From a bacterium (GTDB lineage: Bacteria; CG2-30-53-67): a DNA stretch of 46,766 nucleotides. A program made the position numbers and the translations under genes. Below are positions 14,818-23,175 of this stretch, in pieces. The notes under the pieces are model-generated. The model was not told where the DNA came from, did not search any database, and worked only from the letters and a program-made list of their open reading frames with translations. Each line of letters opens with the position of its first letter. Position 1 is the first letter of the stretch. The stretch is taken from assembly GCA_919901565.1 (NCBI GenBank), contig CAKKPE010000005.1, forward strand, positions 1 to 46,766, read 5' to 3'.

Positions 14818-16164
14818 TCAATTCACAAAAGCGGGGGCGTTCTGAAGGATATCAAAGCCCTGGTCCACGGAGATGTCCCGGATCATGTAAACGCTGAAGA
14901 CCATGTGGTAGACCGAGGCATCCAGTTTTTCCCAGCCTGTGGAGATAAACCCCATGTTGCCGAACTGCCCGGGGACATTCTCCGGAGGGTCCGGGCGGCT
15001 TTGGTCATCCATGATGTATACCCTGTACCGGACCGGAAGATTCTTTCCCAGGTCCATGGAGACCAGGACCTTTCCGTAGGTGCTGGAGATGACCAGGTCC
15101 TGGTCCCCTGAAGCGTTGATCCTCTTCTTTTTCACGGACATCCTCCCGTTGATATCTGCGCCTTCCCTCACGGAATTGCTGTAGACCCGGTATGCCGGCA
15201 CCGAAGGGCCGTCGTTCCCGTCCATGGTCATCAGGGTTGTCAAGTCCGAGAGGAAGAGGCCGATCCTGAAGGGAATCTCAATGAAGGTATCCATGAAGAA
15301 GGCATTGGCGTAATGGATATTGTAGATGGTGATGGCCGGGGTGCGGAGCCCCATGATGAGCCTGGCCCTGTTGACCGTGCACCGGATGACCCGCACGGGG
15401 CCTTGCTTGACGGCGGTCAGTCTGGATTCGGAATCCTCCTCGGTCCTTACGAAGTCGAGCTTCTGGAAAAGTTTTCCGGTGTGCCTCGCTTTCATCTTGT
15501 CGGCGAGATTCGGGCTGGATTCACCGGGCGTTGCCCCCTTCCAGATCAACGTATCGATGACCAGGGGCGTTTGCCTGGAGAATCCGACCCTGTAGGTTTC
15601 CGACTCGATCACATCGTCCCGGTTTTGGTAGGAGACATAATGCGGCGTGCCCGTTACAGGGGATTCATGGTCCAGGATGAATGCATAGACCCATCTGCGG
15701 CTCTCACTTGGCGGATCAAGGAGTTCTATCTCCACAGCCGGGGAGAATGTGAGACCGTCCGGACGGGACAGGGTCTGCTCTCCGGTGTCAGATGCCATGA
15801 ATACAAGCTCGTCGTATTTGCCCATGGGGTATTTGCTTTCCCGGTCTATCTCCGCTTTTTTGTCCGGGATCAGGAATTCCCCTCCCATATTCTTCCGGTC
15901 GATCTGGAAGGGGATGGGTTCCATTCCCTTTGCGCCATGGAAGGCGTATAAAGAGATCTTTCCTATGGCCGCGTTCAGGAGGGGAGGCAGGTCCCTGCCT
16001 TTGATGACCACAGGATAATATGGAGAAGAGATCGGACGAAGGAGCGAAATATGCTGAAGTGATGCGGCTGCCGGGCCCAGGGATGAGGCCTCATTCGGCA
16101 AGGCCAGGCAAACAAACAGGAATGCATGGAAAAAAAGGACTCTTACACCGGGAATAGGGATCAT
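14818..16164 (-). CDS. Exported protein of unknown function
   Basis: About 448 residues. The start at 16164 is chosen because AGGA lies 8 bases before it and a clean signal peptide follows (MIPIPGVRVLFFHAFLFVCLALPNEASS). Upstream in-frame codons to 16254 give no membrane or signal features. The mature part is rich in beta-strand-like segments, including YYPVVIKGRDLPPLLN, EPIPFQIDRKN, KYDELVFMASDTGE and GFISTGWEKLDASVYHMVFSVYM; these suggest a periplasmic beta-sandwich or carbohydrate-active-like fold. I do not recognise the family. It follows the radical SAM gene on the same strand and may be co-transcribed with it and kup. Confidence 0.7.
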   Translation of the reverse strand: MIPIPGVRVLFFHAFLFVCLALPNEASSLGPAAASLQHISLLRPISSPYYPVVIKGRDLPPLLNAAIGKISLYAFHGAKGMEPIPFQIDRKNMGGEFLIPDKKAEIDRESKYPMGKYDELVFMASDTGEQTLSRPDGLTFSPAVEIELLDPPSESRRWVYAFILDHESPVTGTPHYVSYQNRDDVIESETYRVGFSRQTPLVIDTLIWKGATPGESSPNLADKMKARHTGKLFQKLDFVRTEEDSESRLTAVKQGPVRVIRCTVNRARLIMGLRTPAITIYNIHYANAFFMDTFIEIPFRIGLFLSDLTTLMTMDGNDGPSVPAYRVYSNSVREGADINGRMSVKKKRINASGDQDLVISSTYGKVLVSMDLGKNLPVRYRVYIMDDQSRPDPPENVPGQFGNMGFISTGWEKLDASVYHMVFSVYMIRDISVDQGFDILQNAPAFVN

Positions 16165-16275
16165 ATGGACCATCCTGTCGGGTTGTTTCTGAAGGAACTC
16201 TCTATACGGGCAAGGATATCCCAAATCCGGAGACATGGCAATCCGCAGGGGCAAAGGCAGAAACTTTTCGACCGG

Positions 16276-17817
16276 TCATCTTTCCAGTGACGGGTTTTCG
16301 GGAGGCGCCATTATAAAGAATGGTGCGTGATTGGAGGTAAACAGGGGAGGATCTTTTTTCAGGATTCCTGACACGGCCGGATGACGCTTGAACTCATGCT
16401 CTAAAAACTGCCGGACCTGTTTTCTGTTCCAACCTTTTGGATGGATAAAATCCGTGTACAGGGAAAGGTCGCCTTCATAAAAACCGCTGGTTTTCAGTCC
16501 TTCTGCTTCCGGGCTGCCCACCGGCATGTTGAAGAGTGCGAGGTTCAGGAAGCTGATTTCATTCTTGTGCCTGACTGTAAAATCAAGGGTCCTTTGCGCT
16601 TCAGTCAGGGTCTCCGGCGGCGTGCCGAAGAGAAGGTAGACATACGTGGCGATACCGGCTCCGTGCATGGCCTTCAGGGCAGCGGAGGACATATTCAGGT
16701 CAATCCCCTTGTCCATCCGGTCGAGCACGTCCTGGTCCCCGGACTCCAGACCCAGTTTGAGCATCACGCATCCTGACCGCTTCAGGGCCATGCAGAAACC
16801 CGGATCGGTCAGGTCCCGGCTGATCCGGGCAAAGCCGTACCACGGCACACCCGGCGGATAACCGGCAAGGGATTTGAGCAGGGAGGCGTTCATGGCATTG
16901 TCCAGAAAATGGATCAGCGCGGGTTTTTTTTCGGTTACCAAAGTTTTCAGCTCGCAGGCTACGCTCTCCACGGGTATCGGGATATAGGTATTTGCTTCTG
17001 TACTTTCCGGACAGAATGCACATCGGCCCCAATGGCACCCACTCGACCCGCTGTAGGGAAGAACAAAACCCGGAGAGAGATAGTCCTGTACCGGGAGCGT
17101 TCCATAATCCGGTCTGGAGCGGCCGTCCCGCATCCCGTTTCTGCCGGCGAGAGAAAGCAGGGGCGCCTCCCCGGGTCCGGCAACAAGGTGATCCACCAGC
17201 CCGAGGAACGGATTCCGCCAGCCGGGCCTCTTCATCCATGACGTGACCAATCCCCCGCCAAGGACCAGGCTCAGCCCGGGGCATTCCTTTTTCAGGAACC
17301 CGATCATGGCAAACGTGCACAAGGCCTGGCTCAGATAGTTCAGGGAGAATCCGATGATGGATGGCTGCTCCTCATTTAGGAGTTCGGTCAGCCGGGTCAT
17401 GAAATAGGGATAAAAAGGATTCAGGTCCGGACATTCCGAGGCCAGGATCAGGTCCCTGCTCGATGTGGGAGATCGTTCCTGGTCCCGGTAATCCGCAAGG
17501 CCGACTGTTACGCTGCTTTGTTTTGCTGATCTTTCGAGAACTCGGTTCAGGTCCAGGACCGCCCGCTTGTAGCGATCCAGATTCAGATATGTGCGCCGGT
17601 CTTTCAGAGAGGCAAGATGGTTTAAACGATGACGGACGGCCCGGTTTGTCCATGTATCAGATTGGGGCTGCGTGCATCCAAGCAGATAGAGAAGGCCCTC
17701 GAGGTTGGCATCCAGGAGCCTGCATGCGACCCCATGGTCTTTCAGCGTTCCAAAAAGCTTTGCCATGCCGGCCGGGGGGTCGGATGGCTTTGCTACAGGC
17801 GGATAGATAAGGATCAT
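16276..17817 (-). CDS. B12-binding-type radical SAM protein
   Basis: 513 residues. The N-terminal part (about 1-225) resembles a cobalamin-binding domain: LIYPPVAKPSDPPAGMAKL, ACRLLDANLEG, SIIGFSLNY and LVLGGGLVT. The radical SAM core starts at GSSGCHWGRCAFCPE, with C261, C266 and C269 forming CX4CX2C rather than the usual CX3CX2C. HFLDNAMNASLLKSL and KLGLESGDQDVLDRMDKGI are typical barrel segments. The canonical DxHxxG B12 motif is not evident, so cobalamin binding is uncertain. The substrate is unknown. The ATG sits one base after the kup stop (TGATATG), so translation is coupled to kup. Confidence 0.8.
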   Translation of the reverse strand: MILIYPPVAKPSDPPAGMAKLFGTLKDHGVACRLLDANLEGLLYLLGCTQPQSDTWTNRAVRHRLNHLASLKDRRTYLNLDRYKRAVLDLNRVLERSAKQSSVTVGLADYRDQERSPTSSRDLILASECPDLNPFYPYFMTRLTELLNEEQPSIIGFSLNYLSQALCTFAMIGFLKKECPGLSLVLGGGLVTSWMKRPGWRNPFLGLVDHLVAGPGEAPLLSLAGRNGMRDGRSRPDYGTLPVQDYLSPGFVLPYSGSSGCHWGRCAFCPESTEANTYIPIPVESVACELKTLVTEKKPALIHFLDNAMNASLLKSLAGYPPGVPWYGFARISRDLTDPGFCMALKRSGCVMLKLGLESGDQDVLDRMDKGIDLNMSSAALKAMHGAGIATYVYLLFGTPPETLTEAQRTLDFTVRHKNEISFLNLALFNMPVGSPEAEGLKTSGFYEGDLSLYTDFIHPKGWNRKQVRQFLEHEFKRHPAVSGILKKDPPLFTSNHAPFFIMAPPENPSLER

Positions 17818-17818
17818 A

Positions 17819-19711
17819 TCACAGCTCGATATGAGTGCCGAGTTCGACCACGCGGTTTGCCGGGAGCCCGAAGAAATAGGTCGCTCCCCTTGCGTTATGG
17901 GACATCCAGATGAAGAGTTTTCTCCGCCACAGGGCCAGCCCGGGTTTCTTTGTTGCGATCAGGGTCTCACGGCCGAGGAAAAAAGTCGTTTCCATAGGAT
18001 TGAACTCCAGGCCTTCCATCTTCACCCCATCGAGGACTTTCGGGATATCCGGATTCTCCATGAACCCATAGTGGATCACCATACGGTAGAGGCCCTGGCC
18101 GAGTTCCTCCAGCTCCATCCGGTCTTCTTCAGCAACGTAAGGAAGACCCTCTGTGAGCACGTTCAGGATGACAACCCGTTCGTGCATTACCTTGTTGTGC
18201 TTGAGATTGTGCAATAATGCGGAGGGAGTTCCGGATGGATTGCTGTACATGAAGACCGCAGTGCCGGGTACGCGTGCCGGTGAATTCAAGCTGATGCTGT
18301 TTATGAACGTTTTGAGGGGGAAGGACTCCTGCTGGAGCCGCTGCGCAAGGATCCTGCGGCCGGTTTTCCATGTGGACATGAGGATGAACACCATGGCTGC
18401 AATCAGGATAGGGAACCAGCCGCCATGGGTGATTTTTGATATATTGGCGCCGAAGAAAGACAGGTCAAAAACGAGGAAGGATGCGCACAGCAGAAGAGAG
18501 GCCGGAAGGCCCCATCCCCACCGGTTCCGCAGGACAAAGTAAAAGAGCATTGAGGTGATCACCATCGTGGTCGTGACCGCCACGCCGTATGCCGCGGCAA
18601 GATTGCTTGAGCTTCGGAACCCGGCCACCAGTCCGACACATGCGATCATGAGCCCCCAGTTGATGGCGGGTATATAGATTTGTCCCCTCTTTCTTGCCGA
18701 TGTGTGCGCTATATCCATGCGGGGACTGTAGCCGAGCTGAACGGCCTGCATGGTGAGGGAGAACGTGCCGGAGATGACCGCCTGCGAGGCGATGACAGCG
18801 GCCATGGTGGCAAGGATGACCATGGGGTAGAGCGCCCATCTCGGCGCCATCTGATAAAGAGGGTTGACGGCCGCGGCCGGATTTCTCATCAGGAGGGCGC
18901 CCTGTCCGAAATAGTTGAGCAGGAGCGCAGGCAGTACGACCAGAAACCAGGTCATCCGGATCGGCCTGGTTCCGAAGTGCCCCATGTCCGCGTACAGGGC
19001 CTCCCCGCCGGTCATGACCAGGAAGACCGCGCCCAGGACAAGGAACCCATGCCATTTGTTCTGCAGGAAGAAGCTCACACAGTGAAGCGGATTGACCGCG
19101 GACAAAACCCCCGGCTCCCGGATGATCTGGGCTATCCCGAGTATGGAGAGGACCAGAAACCAGACCAGTGTAATCGGTCCGAAGACCGCTCCGACTCCGG
19201 CGGTGCCACGGCGCTGGATCTTGAACAGTCCGATCAGGATCACAATGGTGATGGGGATGACGTAGGGTTTTAATAATGGGGTTGCAATCTCGAGCCCTTC
19301 CACCGCGCTCAGCACCGAGATGGCGGGCGTGATCATTCCGTCCCCGTAAAGAAGAGCGGCGCCAAAGAGCCCGAGCATGATCAGCCATCGGCTCCCTTGT
19401 GAGAAGGAACGCACGGGAGTAACCAGGGCGGTCAGGGCAAGGACTCCCCCTTCACCCTGGTTGTCAGCCTGCAGGATGAAGGCCAGGTACTTGATCGAAA
19501 TCACGAAGATAAGAGACCAGAAGATCAGGGAAAGTACGCCGAGGATATTTGCGGATGTTACAGCAACGGCATGTGAGCCGTAGAAACACTCCCGGAGCGC
19601 GTAGAGAGGGCTGGTTCCGATATCTCCGTAGACGATGCCCAGCGCCGTAAGGGACAGCCCCATGAGTTGCCAGCCTCTGGGAACATCAGAACATGGATCT
19701 TTTTTTGTCAT
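17819..19711 (-). CDS. kup: Kup-type potassium uptake transporter
   Basis: 630 residues with about 12 membrane segments followed by a cytoplasmic C-terminal domain of about 170 residues. The N-terminal signature GIVYGDIGTSPLYALRE (residues 25-41) and the later GDGMITPAISVLSAVEGLE, GGEALYADMGHFG and FSLTMQAVQLGYSPR are diagnostic. Kup imports potassium with protons and is constitutive in many bacteria. The C-terminal part ends FFGLPANRVVELGTHIEL. No c-di-AMP riboswitch (ydaO/kimA type) is recognised upstream. It heads a minus-strand unit with the radical SAM and exported-protein genes. The start lies at the divergent gap with the methyltransferase gene. Confidence 0.95.
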   Translation of the reverse strand: MTKKDPCSDVPRGWQLMGLSLTALGIVYGDIGTSPLYALRECFYGSHAVAVTSANILGVLSLIFWSLIFVISIKYLAFILQADNQGEGGVLALTALVTPVRSFSQGSRWLIMLGLFGAALLYGDGMITPAISVLSAVEGLEIATPLLKPYVIPITIVILIGLFKIQRRGTAGVGAVFGPITLVWFLVLSILGIAQIIREPGVLSAVNPLHCVSFFLQNKWHGFLVLGAVFLVMTGGEALYADMGHFGTRPIRMTWFLVVLPALLLNYFGQGALLMRNPAAAVNPLYQMAPRWALYPMVILATMAAVIASQAVISGTFSLTMQAVQLGYSPRMDIAHTSARKRGQIYIPAINWGLMIACVGLVAGFRSSSNLAAAYGVAVTTTMVITSMLFYFVLRNRWGWGLPASLLLCASFLVFDLSFFGANISKITHGGWFPILIAAMVFILMSTWKTGRRILAQRLQQESFPLKTFINSISLNSPARVPGTAVFMYSNPSGTPSALLHNLKHNKVMHERVVILNVLTEGLPYVAEEDRMELEELGQGLYRMVIHYGFMENPDIPKVLDGVKMEGLEFNPMETTFFLGRETLIATKKPGLALWRRKLFIWMSHNARGATYFFGLPANRVVELGTHIEL

Positions 19712-19857
19712 GGTTGTTTCTGTCCTTTATGCAGCATCTTCTTTCTAATAGGCATTTCGTGGAGAAATCAAGAAGGATACGGATTGAGTGGGCATGTCCC
19801 CGTCCTCCTTCCTCGCCGCTAAAATTCCGTGGAATGGGTCTGCCAATGCCAATGGAC

Positions 19858-19886
19858 TTGATGAACAACATGAAAACCATTATAAT
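19858..19886 (+). promoter_or_regulatory. Promoter of the unknown methyltransferase-like gene
   Basis: TTGATG (19858-19863), a 17-nt spacer and a perfect TATAAT (19881-19886) lie 60 bases before the start codon. Confidence 0.6.
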
Positions 19887-19946
19887 CAATTTGAGAATGC
19901 ACAGCAAACGTTCAGCAATATACTTCAGAAGTGAGACAGGGTCAAG

Positions 19947-20705
19947 ATGAATGATTTGGTCAAGAGATTTCTCTCCCTGACACAAGGGCAGGAGGAGGAC
20001 CGCGAAAGGACCGATCTTCTGGCTGTCCTGATCCGGCTCTTTAATTCGCTGGGATCAAGAACGGATTTTCCGGGTCTTTATCCCGGGTTTGCCCCCTTGT
20101 TTTTCAGGTTTCGCCGAGATCTTGACCGGGGTGACCCTGAGAGGGTTGAGGATGATCTTACACAGATCTATTGCTATCTGCACGGGAGCAACAACGGCTA
20201 TTCCCCTTCTGACCGGCAGGAGATGGATGCATACGGCGGTTACTGGTGCCATGCCGGCGGGCTCTCCCCGCTTCTTCGTGCCGGGCCGTATATCACACCG
20301 GAGACCCGGCTCGCGGACTACGGCGCCGGAAACGGTTTTCAGGGGCTCCTTTTTCAGTATCTTTATCCGCACAAAAAGACCTGTCAGATTGAACTAAGTT
20401 CGAGAATGATCGAAAGCGGCAGGAGGCTGCAATCCTTCATGGGTATCCCAGGGCAGAAAGTGGAGTGGATTCATAAAAATGTTATCGAGGTTCAGCCGGC
20501 CGATTTCGATTTCATCTACATCTATCGGCCCGTCCGTCCTGAAGGCCGTGGCAAGGCCTTCTATGAGAGTTTTGCGCGGGACCTGGATCAAGTCCGGCAC
20601 CCTGTCACAATCTTCAGTATCGCCGATTGCCTGAAAGATTTTCTGGGCCGCCGGTTCAGGATTTTTTATGATGACGGGCATCTGACCTGTTTCACGAATC
20701 AGTGA
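19947..20705 (+). CDS. Methyltransferase-like protein of unknown substrate
   Basis: 252 residues. The N-terminal 80 residues are charged and helical and not familiar. YGGYWCHAGGLSPLLRAGPY then leads to LADYGAGNGFQGLLFQYL (about 123-140), which fits motif I of a SAM-dependent class I methyltransferase (E/DxGxGxG). CQIELSSRMIESGRRLQ fits the acidic residue after strand 2, and FDFIYIYRPVRPEGRGKAFYE fits motif IV. The rest (TIFSIADCLKDFLGRRFRIFYDDGHLTCF) matches the last strands. The gene is alone behind a good promoter, divergent from kup. The activity is inferred from the fold only. Confidence 0.65.
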   Translation: MNDLVKRFLSLTQGQEEDRERTDLLAVLIRLFNSLGSRTDFPGLYPGFAPLFFRFRRDLDRGDPERVEDDLTQIYCYLHGSNNGYSPSDRQEMDAYGGYWCHAGGLSPLLRAGPYITPETRLADYGAGNGFQGLLFQYLYPHKKTCQIELSSRMIESGRRLQSFMGIPGQKVEWIHKNVIEVQPADFDFIYIYRPVRPEGRGKAFYESFARDLDQVRHPVTIFSIADCLKDFLGRRFRIFYDDGHLTCFTNQ

Positions 20706-20745
20706 TTCAGGTGTTATCCGATCCGCCCTGTAGTTTGGAATCCAT

Positions 20746-21183
20746 TTAAAGATAGAAAAAGGAGTGTTTCTGCTCCGGTGTGATGGCCTGTGTGGCGGAA
20801 CGGATCACAGCGACCAGATCGTTATTGACCTTGGGATCGGCCGGATAGAGGATGAACCCGTTATTGTTTTCCCTGTACCTGTGGGTGTAGCCGATCATGG
20901 TTTCGTTGTCCATGAAGGTGATCTCCAGACGGTCTCCGAAACCGTACCGTTCGGGCACGGAATTGGGGCCGGGATGATAGTCAGGCTTCCCGTTGAAATT
21001 CTTTACGAAGAAGACAGCCTTGAGATCCTCAACCCGGACCTGTGTGGCCTGCATCTCTTGTTCGGTCTTGCTGTCCACTTCGGTGAGGTCAAAGGTATTG
21101 CGGAAGAATGCGAAGTTTTTGGTATATCCTTTTCTTATGTCGCCATTTTTATAATGGACGACGACAGCAGGACGAAATTCCAT
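20746..21183 (-). CDS. Small conserved protein of unknown function
   Basis: 145 residues from the ATG at 21183, which has GGGA upstream; another in-frame ATG at 21195 lacks a site. The N-terminal strand pattern RPAVVVHYKNGDIRKGYTKNF, then VRVEDLKAVFFVKNFNGKPDY and DRLEITFMDNETMIGYTHRY suggests a small beta-barrel related to PilZ-like or Sm-like folds. FILYPADPKVNNDLVAVIRSATQAI closes the domain. No catalytic motif is seen. Similar small proteins occur in several delta-like bacteria as I recall, without known function. The gene is alone and faces away from thiD. Confidence 0.65.
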   Translation of the reverse strand: MEFRPAVVVHYKNGDIRKGYTKNFAFFRNTFDLTEVDSKTEQEMQATQVRVEDLKAVFFVKNFNGKPDYHPGPNSVPERYGFGDRLEITFMDNETMIGYTHRYRENNNGFILYPADPKVNNDLVAVIRSATQAITPEQKHSFFYL

Positions 21184-21222
21184 GGTAAATCCCATAAAAT
21201 TATGATTAGTATGAACGGTTCT

Positions 21223-21252
21223 AATTTATCGTATTATACGCGTTATTGTCAA
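21223..21252 (-). promoter_or_regulatory. Probable promoter of the small conserved gene
   Basis: Minus-strand TTGACA (21252-21247) is followed after 18 bases by TAAATT (21228-21223). A perfect TATAAT also occurs at 21238-21233, but it is too close to this -35. Confidence 0.4.
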
Positions 21253-21326
21253 GTTCAAATCTCCATTTTCGCAGAAAACCATACCTGCATAAGGATCATC
21301 CTCTGCTCGATCCGCCACATCTTGTC

Positions 21327-21355
21327 TTGATTTTTCATATCTCCATGGATATGAT
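21327..21355 (+). promoter_or_regulatory. Probable promoter of thiD
   Basis: TTGATT (21327-21332), a 17-nt spacer and TATGAT (21350-21355) lie 41 bases before the ATG at 21396. The near-consensus -10 also argues against the GTG start at 21366. No TPP riboswitch is visible in the short leader. Confidence 0.5.
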
Positions 21356-21395
21356 TTAAAATCAGGTGCTTTCAAATCCATTGGATAAAAAGAAC

Positions 21396-22154
21396 ATGGC
21401 GCAGCCGGGACAAAAAAAGATCGTTCTCACCATTGCCGGATCAGACCCCACGGGCGGGGCGGGGATTCAGTCCGACCTCAAGACGCTGCATGCCCTCGGT
21501 TTATACGGGGTCTCCGTAATTTCCGCGATCACGGCCCAGGATTCGACCGGCGTCCGCGGGGTCTTTCCCGTGGCCCTTGATGCTTTTTCCCTCCAGCTTG
21601 AAACCCTGTTCAGCGATTTCAGGATCGATGCAGTCAAGACGGGCATGCTTATGACCGCGGACCATGTCCGTATCGCAGCGGGTCTTTTTAAACGGCACAC
21701 TCCCCGTATACTGGTGATCGATCCGGTCATCCGTTCCTCGAATGGGGTCCCCCTCTTGAATGAAGATGCCATCAGCGTTATGATGGAGGAACTCTTTCCG
21801 CTTGCCACGGCGGTCACTCCCAACCTCTCCGAGGCCGGTATCCTGAGCGGGGCCGGGCGCTCCCCTGATGAGGAAGAGGATTCATGGATCAGAAGGATGT
21901 GCAAGTCGATCCGGGCGTTGGGCCCTGCACACGTGGTGATTACCGGAGGCCATCGGGCCGGGGACCCTGCGGACCTGCTTTATGACGGGAGAGACTTTGT
22001 CTCGGTTCCCGGACCCCGCCTGGCCAAAGACCTTCACGGAAGCGGCTGCATCTTCTCATCTGCCCTGTGCGGATATCTTGTCCTCGGGATCTCCATGCAT
22101 GAGGCCGTATCCCTGGCCAAGCAATATACCCTAAAACGGTTCCAGGAAACGTAA
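21396..22154 (+). CDS. thiD: Hydroxymethylpyrimidine/phosphomethylpyrimidine kinase
   Basis: 252 residues from the ATG at 21396. ThiD phosphorylates hydroxymethylpyrimidine phosphate for thiamine synthesis. The ribokinase-fold motifs are intact: IAGSDPTGGAGIQSDLKT near the start, ISAITAQDST, VIDPVIRSSNG, AVTPNLSEAGIL and the anion-hole motif DLHGSGCIFSSAL near the C-terminus. Length is normal for a single-domain ThiD, without a fused ThiE. No other thiamine gene lies in the window. It is transcribed toward the dcw cluster but is separated from mraZ by about 500 bp containing an AT-rich inverted repeat. Confidence 0.93.
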   Translation: MAQPGQKKIVLTIAGSDPTGGAGIQSDLKTLHALGLYGVSVISAITAQDSTGVRGVFPVALDAFSLQLETLFSDFRIDAVKTGMLMTADHVRIAAGLFKRHTPRILVIDPVIRSSNGVPLLNEDAISVMMEELFPLATAVTPNLSEAGILSGAGRSPDEEEDSWIRRMCKSIRALGPAHVVITGGHRAGDPADLLYDGRDFVSVPGPRLAKDLHGSGCIFSSALCGYLVLGISMHEAVSLAKQYTLKRFQET

Positions 22155-22591
22155 TGCGGTAATTTAGTTTTCTTTCGTATTTAAGGTGAACCACGCAGAA
22201 ATTGAAAATCAAAGTACTTTTTGCATGACTTAAGAATCAAAGATCAAAGATAAAAAATCAAAATGACAAATCAAAATATAAAAATTGATACATTCATTTT
22301 TTATTTTTCCTCTGTCATTTTGATCTTTGATTCTTGATTTTTTATCTTTAACTTCTATAGCCGTTTAACTTTTTTACGAAAGAACCAATTTTCCCTCCCA
22401 CTTTTTACCACATTTTGATCAGTCTCTTTTTCAAAAACCGGGAACTCCCTGCATAGGCCATATATCCATTGAAAAATTTTTCTAATACAATATATTGATG
22501 ATTGGCCTCTAATTTATTGTCAAACCGCGTATCCAGCAAAATTTCTGCGAGTTTTAAACCAGCAAAAGTCAAATATTTTCCAATATATTCC
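22155..22591. other. AT-rich gap between thiD and the mraZ promoter
   Basis: No gene is supported. The main content is the inverted repeat listed separately (22231-22351). The remainder, up to the mraZ promoter, is AT-rich with no terminator I can define. A short CCACGCAGAAATTG fragment near 22190 resembles the dispersed CCACAGAG-type relics. Confidence 0.5.
22231..22351. repeat. AT-rich imperfect inverted repeat, dispersed type
   Basis: The left arm (about 22231-22268) and the right arm (about 22314-22351) are near reverse complements, sharing blocks such as GAATCAAAGATCAAA, AGATAAAAAATCAA and ATCAAAATGACA. The 18-mer AAAATGACAAATCAAAAT recurs between murF and mraY, so this is a dispersed element. 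In RNA the arms could form a long hairpin. Confidence 0.7.
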
Positions 22592-22646
22592 TTGACATTG
22601 CGTGAGTTGGGTGGGTATACTGCGATCTATGGTGGGTTGAAGTGGG
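22592..22646 (+). promoter_or_regulatory. mraZ promoter with TGGG boxes (probable MraZ operator)
   Basis: TTGACA (22592-22597), an 18-nt spacer and TATACT (22616-22621) form a near-consensus promoter. TGGG occurs four times: 22608-22611 and 22612-22615 inside the spacer, and 22633-22636 and 22643-22646 downstream. The last two are exactly 10 bp apart, matching the known MraZ pattern of TGGGN units separated by 5 bp. Autorepression by MraZ at this site is inferred. Confidence 0.65.
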
Positions 22647-22662
22647 ATTATGTGGAGGATGG

Positions 22663-23097
22663 ATGTTCCGGGGCAAGTTCAACCACAACATCGATGCCAA
22701 AGGGCGGCTGAATTTTCCGGCCAAGTTTCGGGAAGTCCTTTCCGGCAATTACGAAGAAAAATTGATTGTTGTTAAATACAACAGGTGTCTTCGCGCCTAT
22801 CCGCTTTCCGAATGGATCGCCTTCGAAAAATCAAAGAGCCAGCAGTACAGGAACCAGGCACAGGAAGATACCCTGAGGATGGTTCTGAGCTCACTCGCGG
22901 AGTGTACCATTGACAAGCAGGGAAGGATCCTGATTCCCCAGGACTTGCGGGACTATGCCGGGCTGTCCAAAGAGGTGGTCCTCATCGGCATGTTCAAGAA
23001 GATCGAGATCTGGGATAAGAAACGGCAAGAGGAGCATGAGGCCGGAGTTCAGGAGTCTCAGGATTTGGGAGAGGCGCTCACGCAACTCGGTTTGTAG
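22663..23097 (+). CDS. mraZ: Transcriptional regulator MraZ
   Basis: 144 residues from the ATG at 22663, with GGAGG at 22654-22658. It contains two AbrB-like swapped-hairpin repeats: FRGKFNHNIDAKGRLNFPAKFRE at the start, and AECTIDKQGRILIPQDLRDYAGL at about 81-103. The DxKGR and DxQGR elements are the paired DNA-contact motifs. MraZ binds TGGG repeats before its own operon and represses dcw genes, so it probably acts on the boxes at 22608-22646. It opens the division cluster and is followed by the STAS gene, not directly by rsmH. Confidence 0.95.
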   Translation: MFRGKFNHNIDAKGRLNFPAKFREVLSGNYEEKLIVVKYNRCLRAYPLSEWIAFEKSKSQQYRNQAQEDTLRMVLSSLAECTIDKQGRILIPQDLRDYAGLSKEVVLIGMFKKIEIWDKKRQEEHEAGVQESQDLGEALTQLGL

Positions 23098-23175
23098 CCG
23101 CTTGTAAATAAAGTTCTTGCCTTCGTGTCTTTGCGGCAAATGGGTTCCGGCTTGTCCGGCTTGGGAGGATACAAC

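Noticed and set aside
19712-19946. c-di-AMP (ydaO/kimA) riboswitch before kup
   Set aside because: The gap is about 235 bp and I found no matching conserved core on the minus strand.
21256-21395. TPP riboswitch before thiD
   Set aside because: The predicted leader is only about 30 bases and has no THI-box-like conserved sequence.
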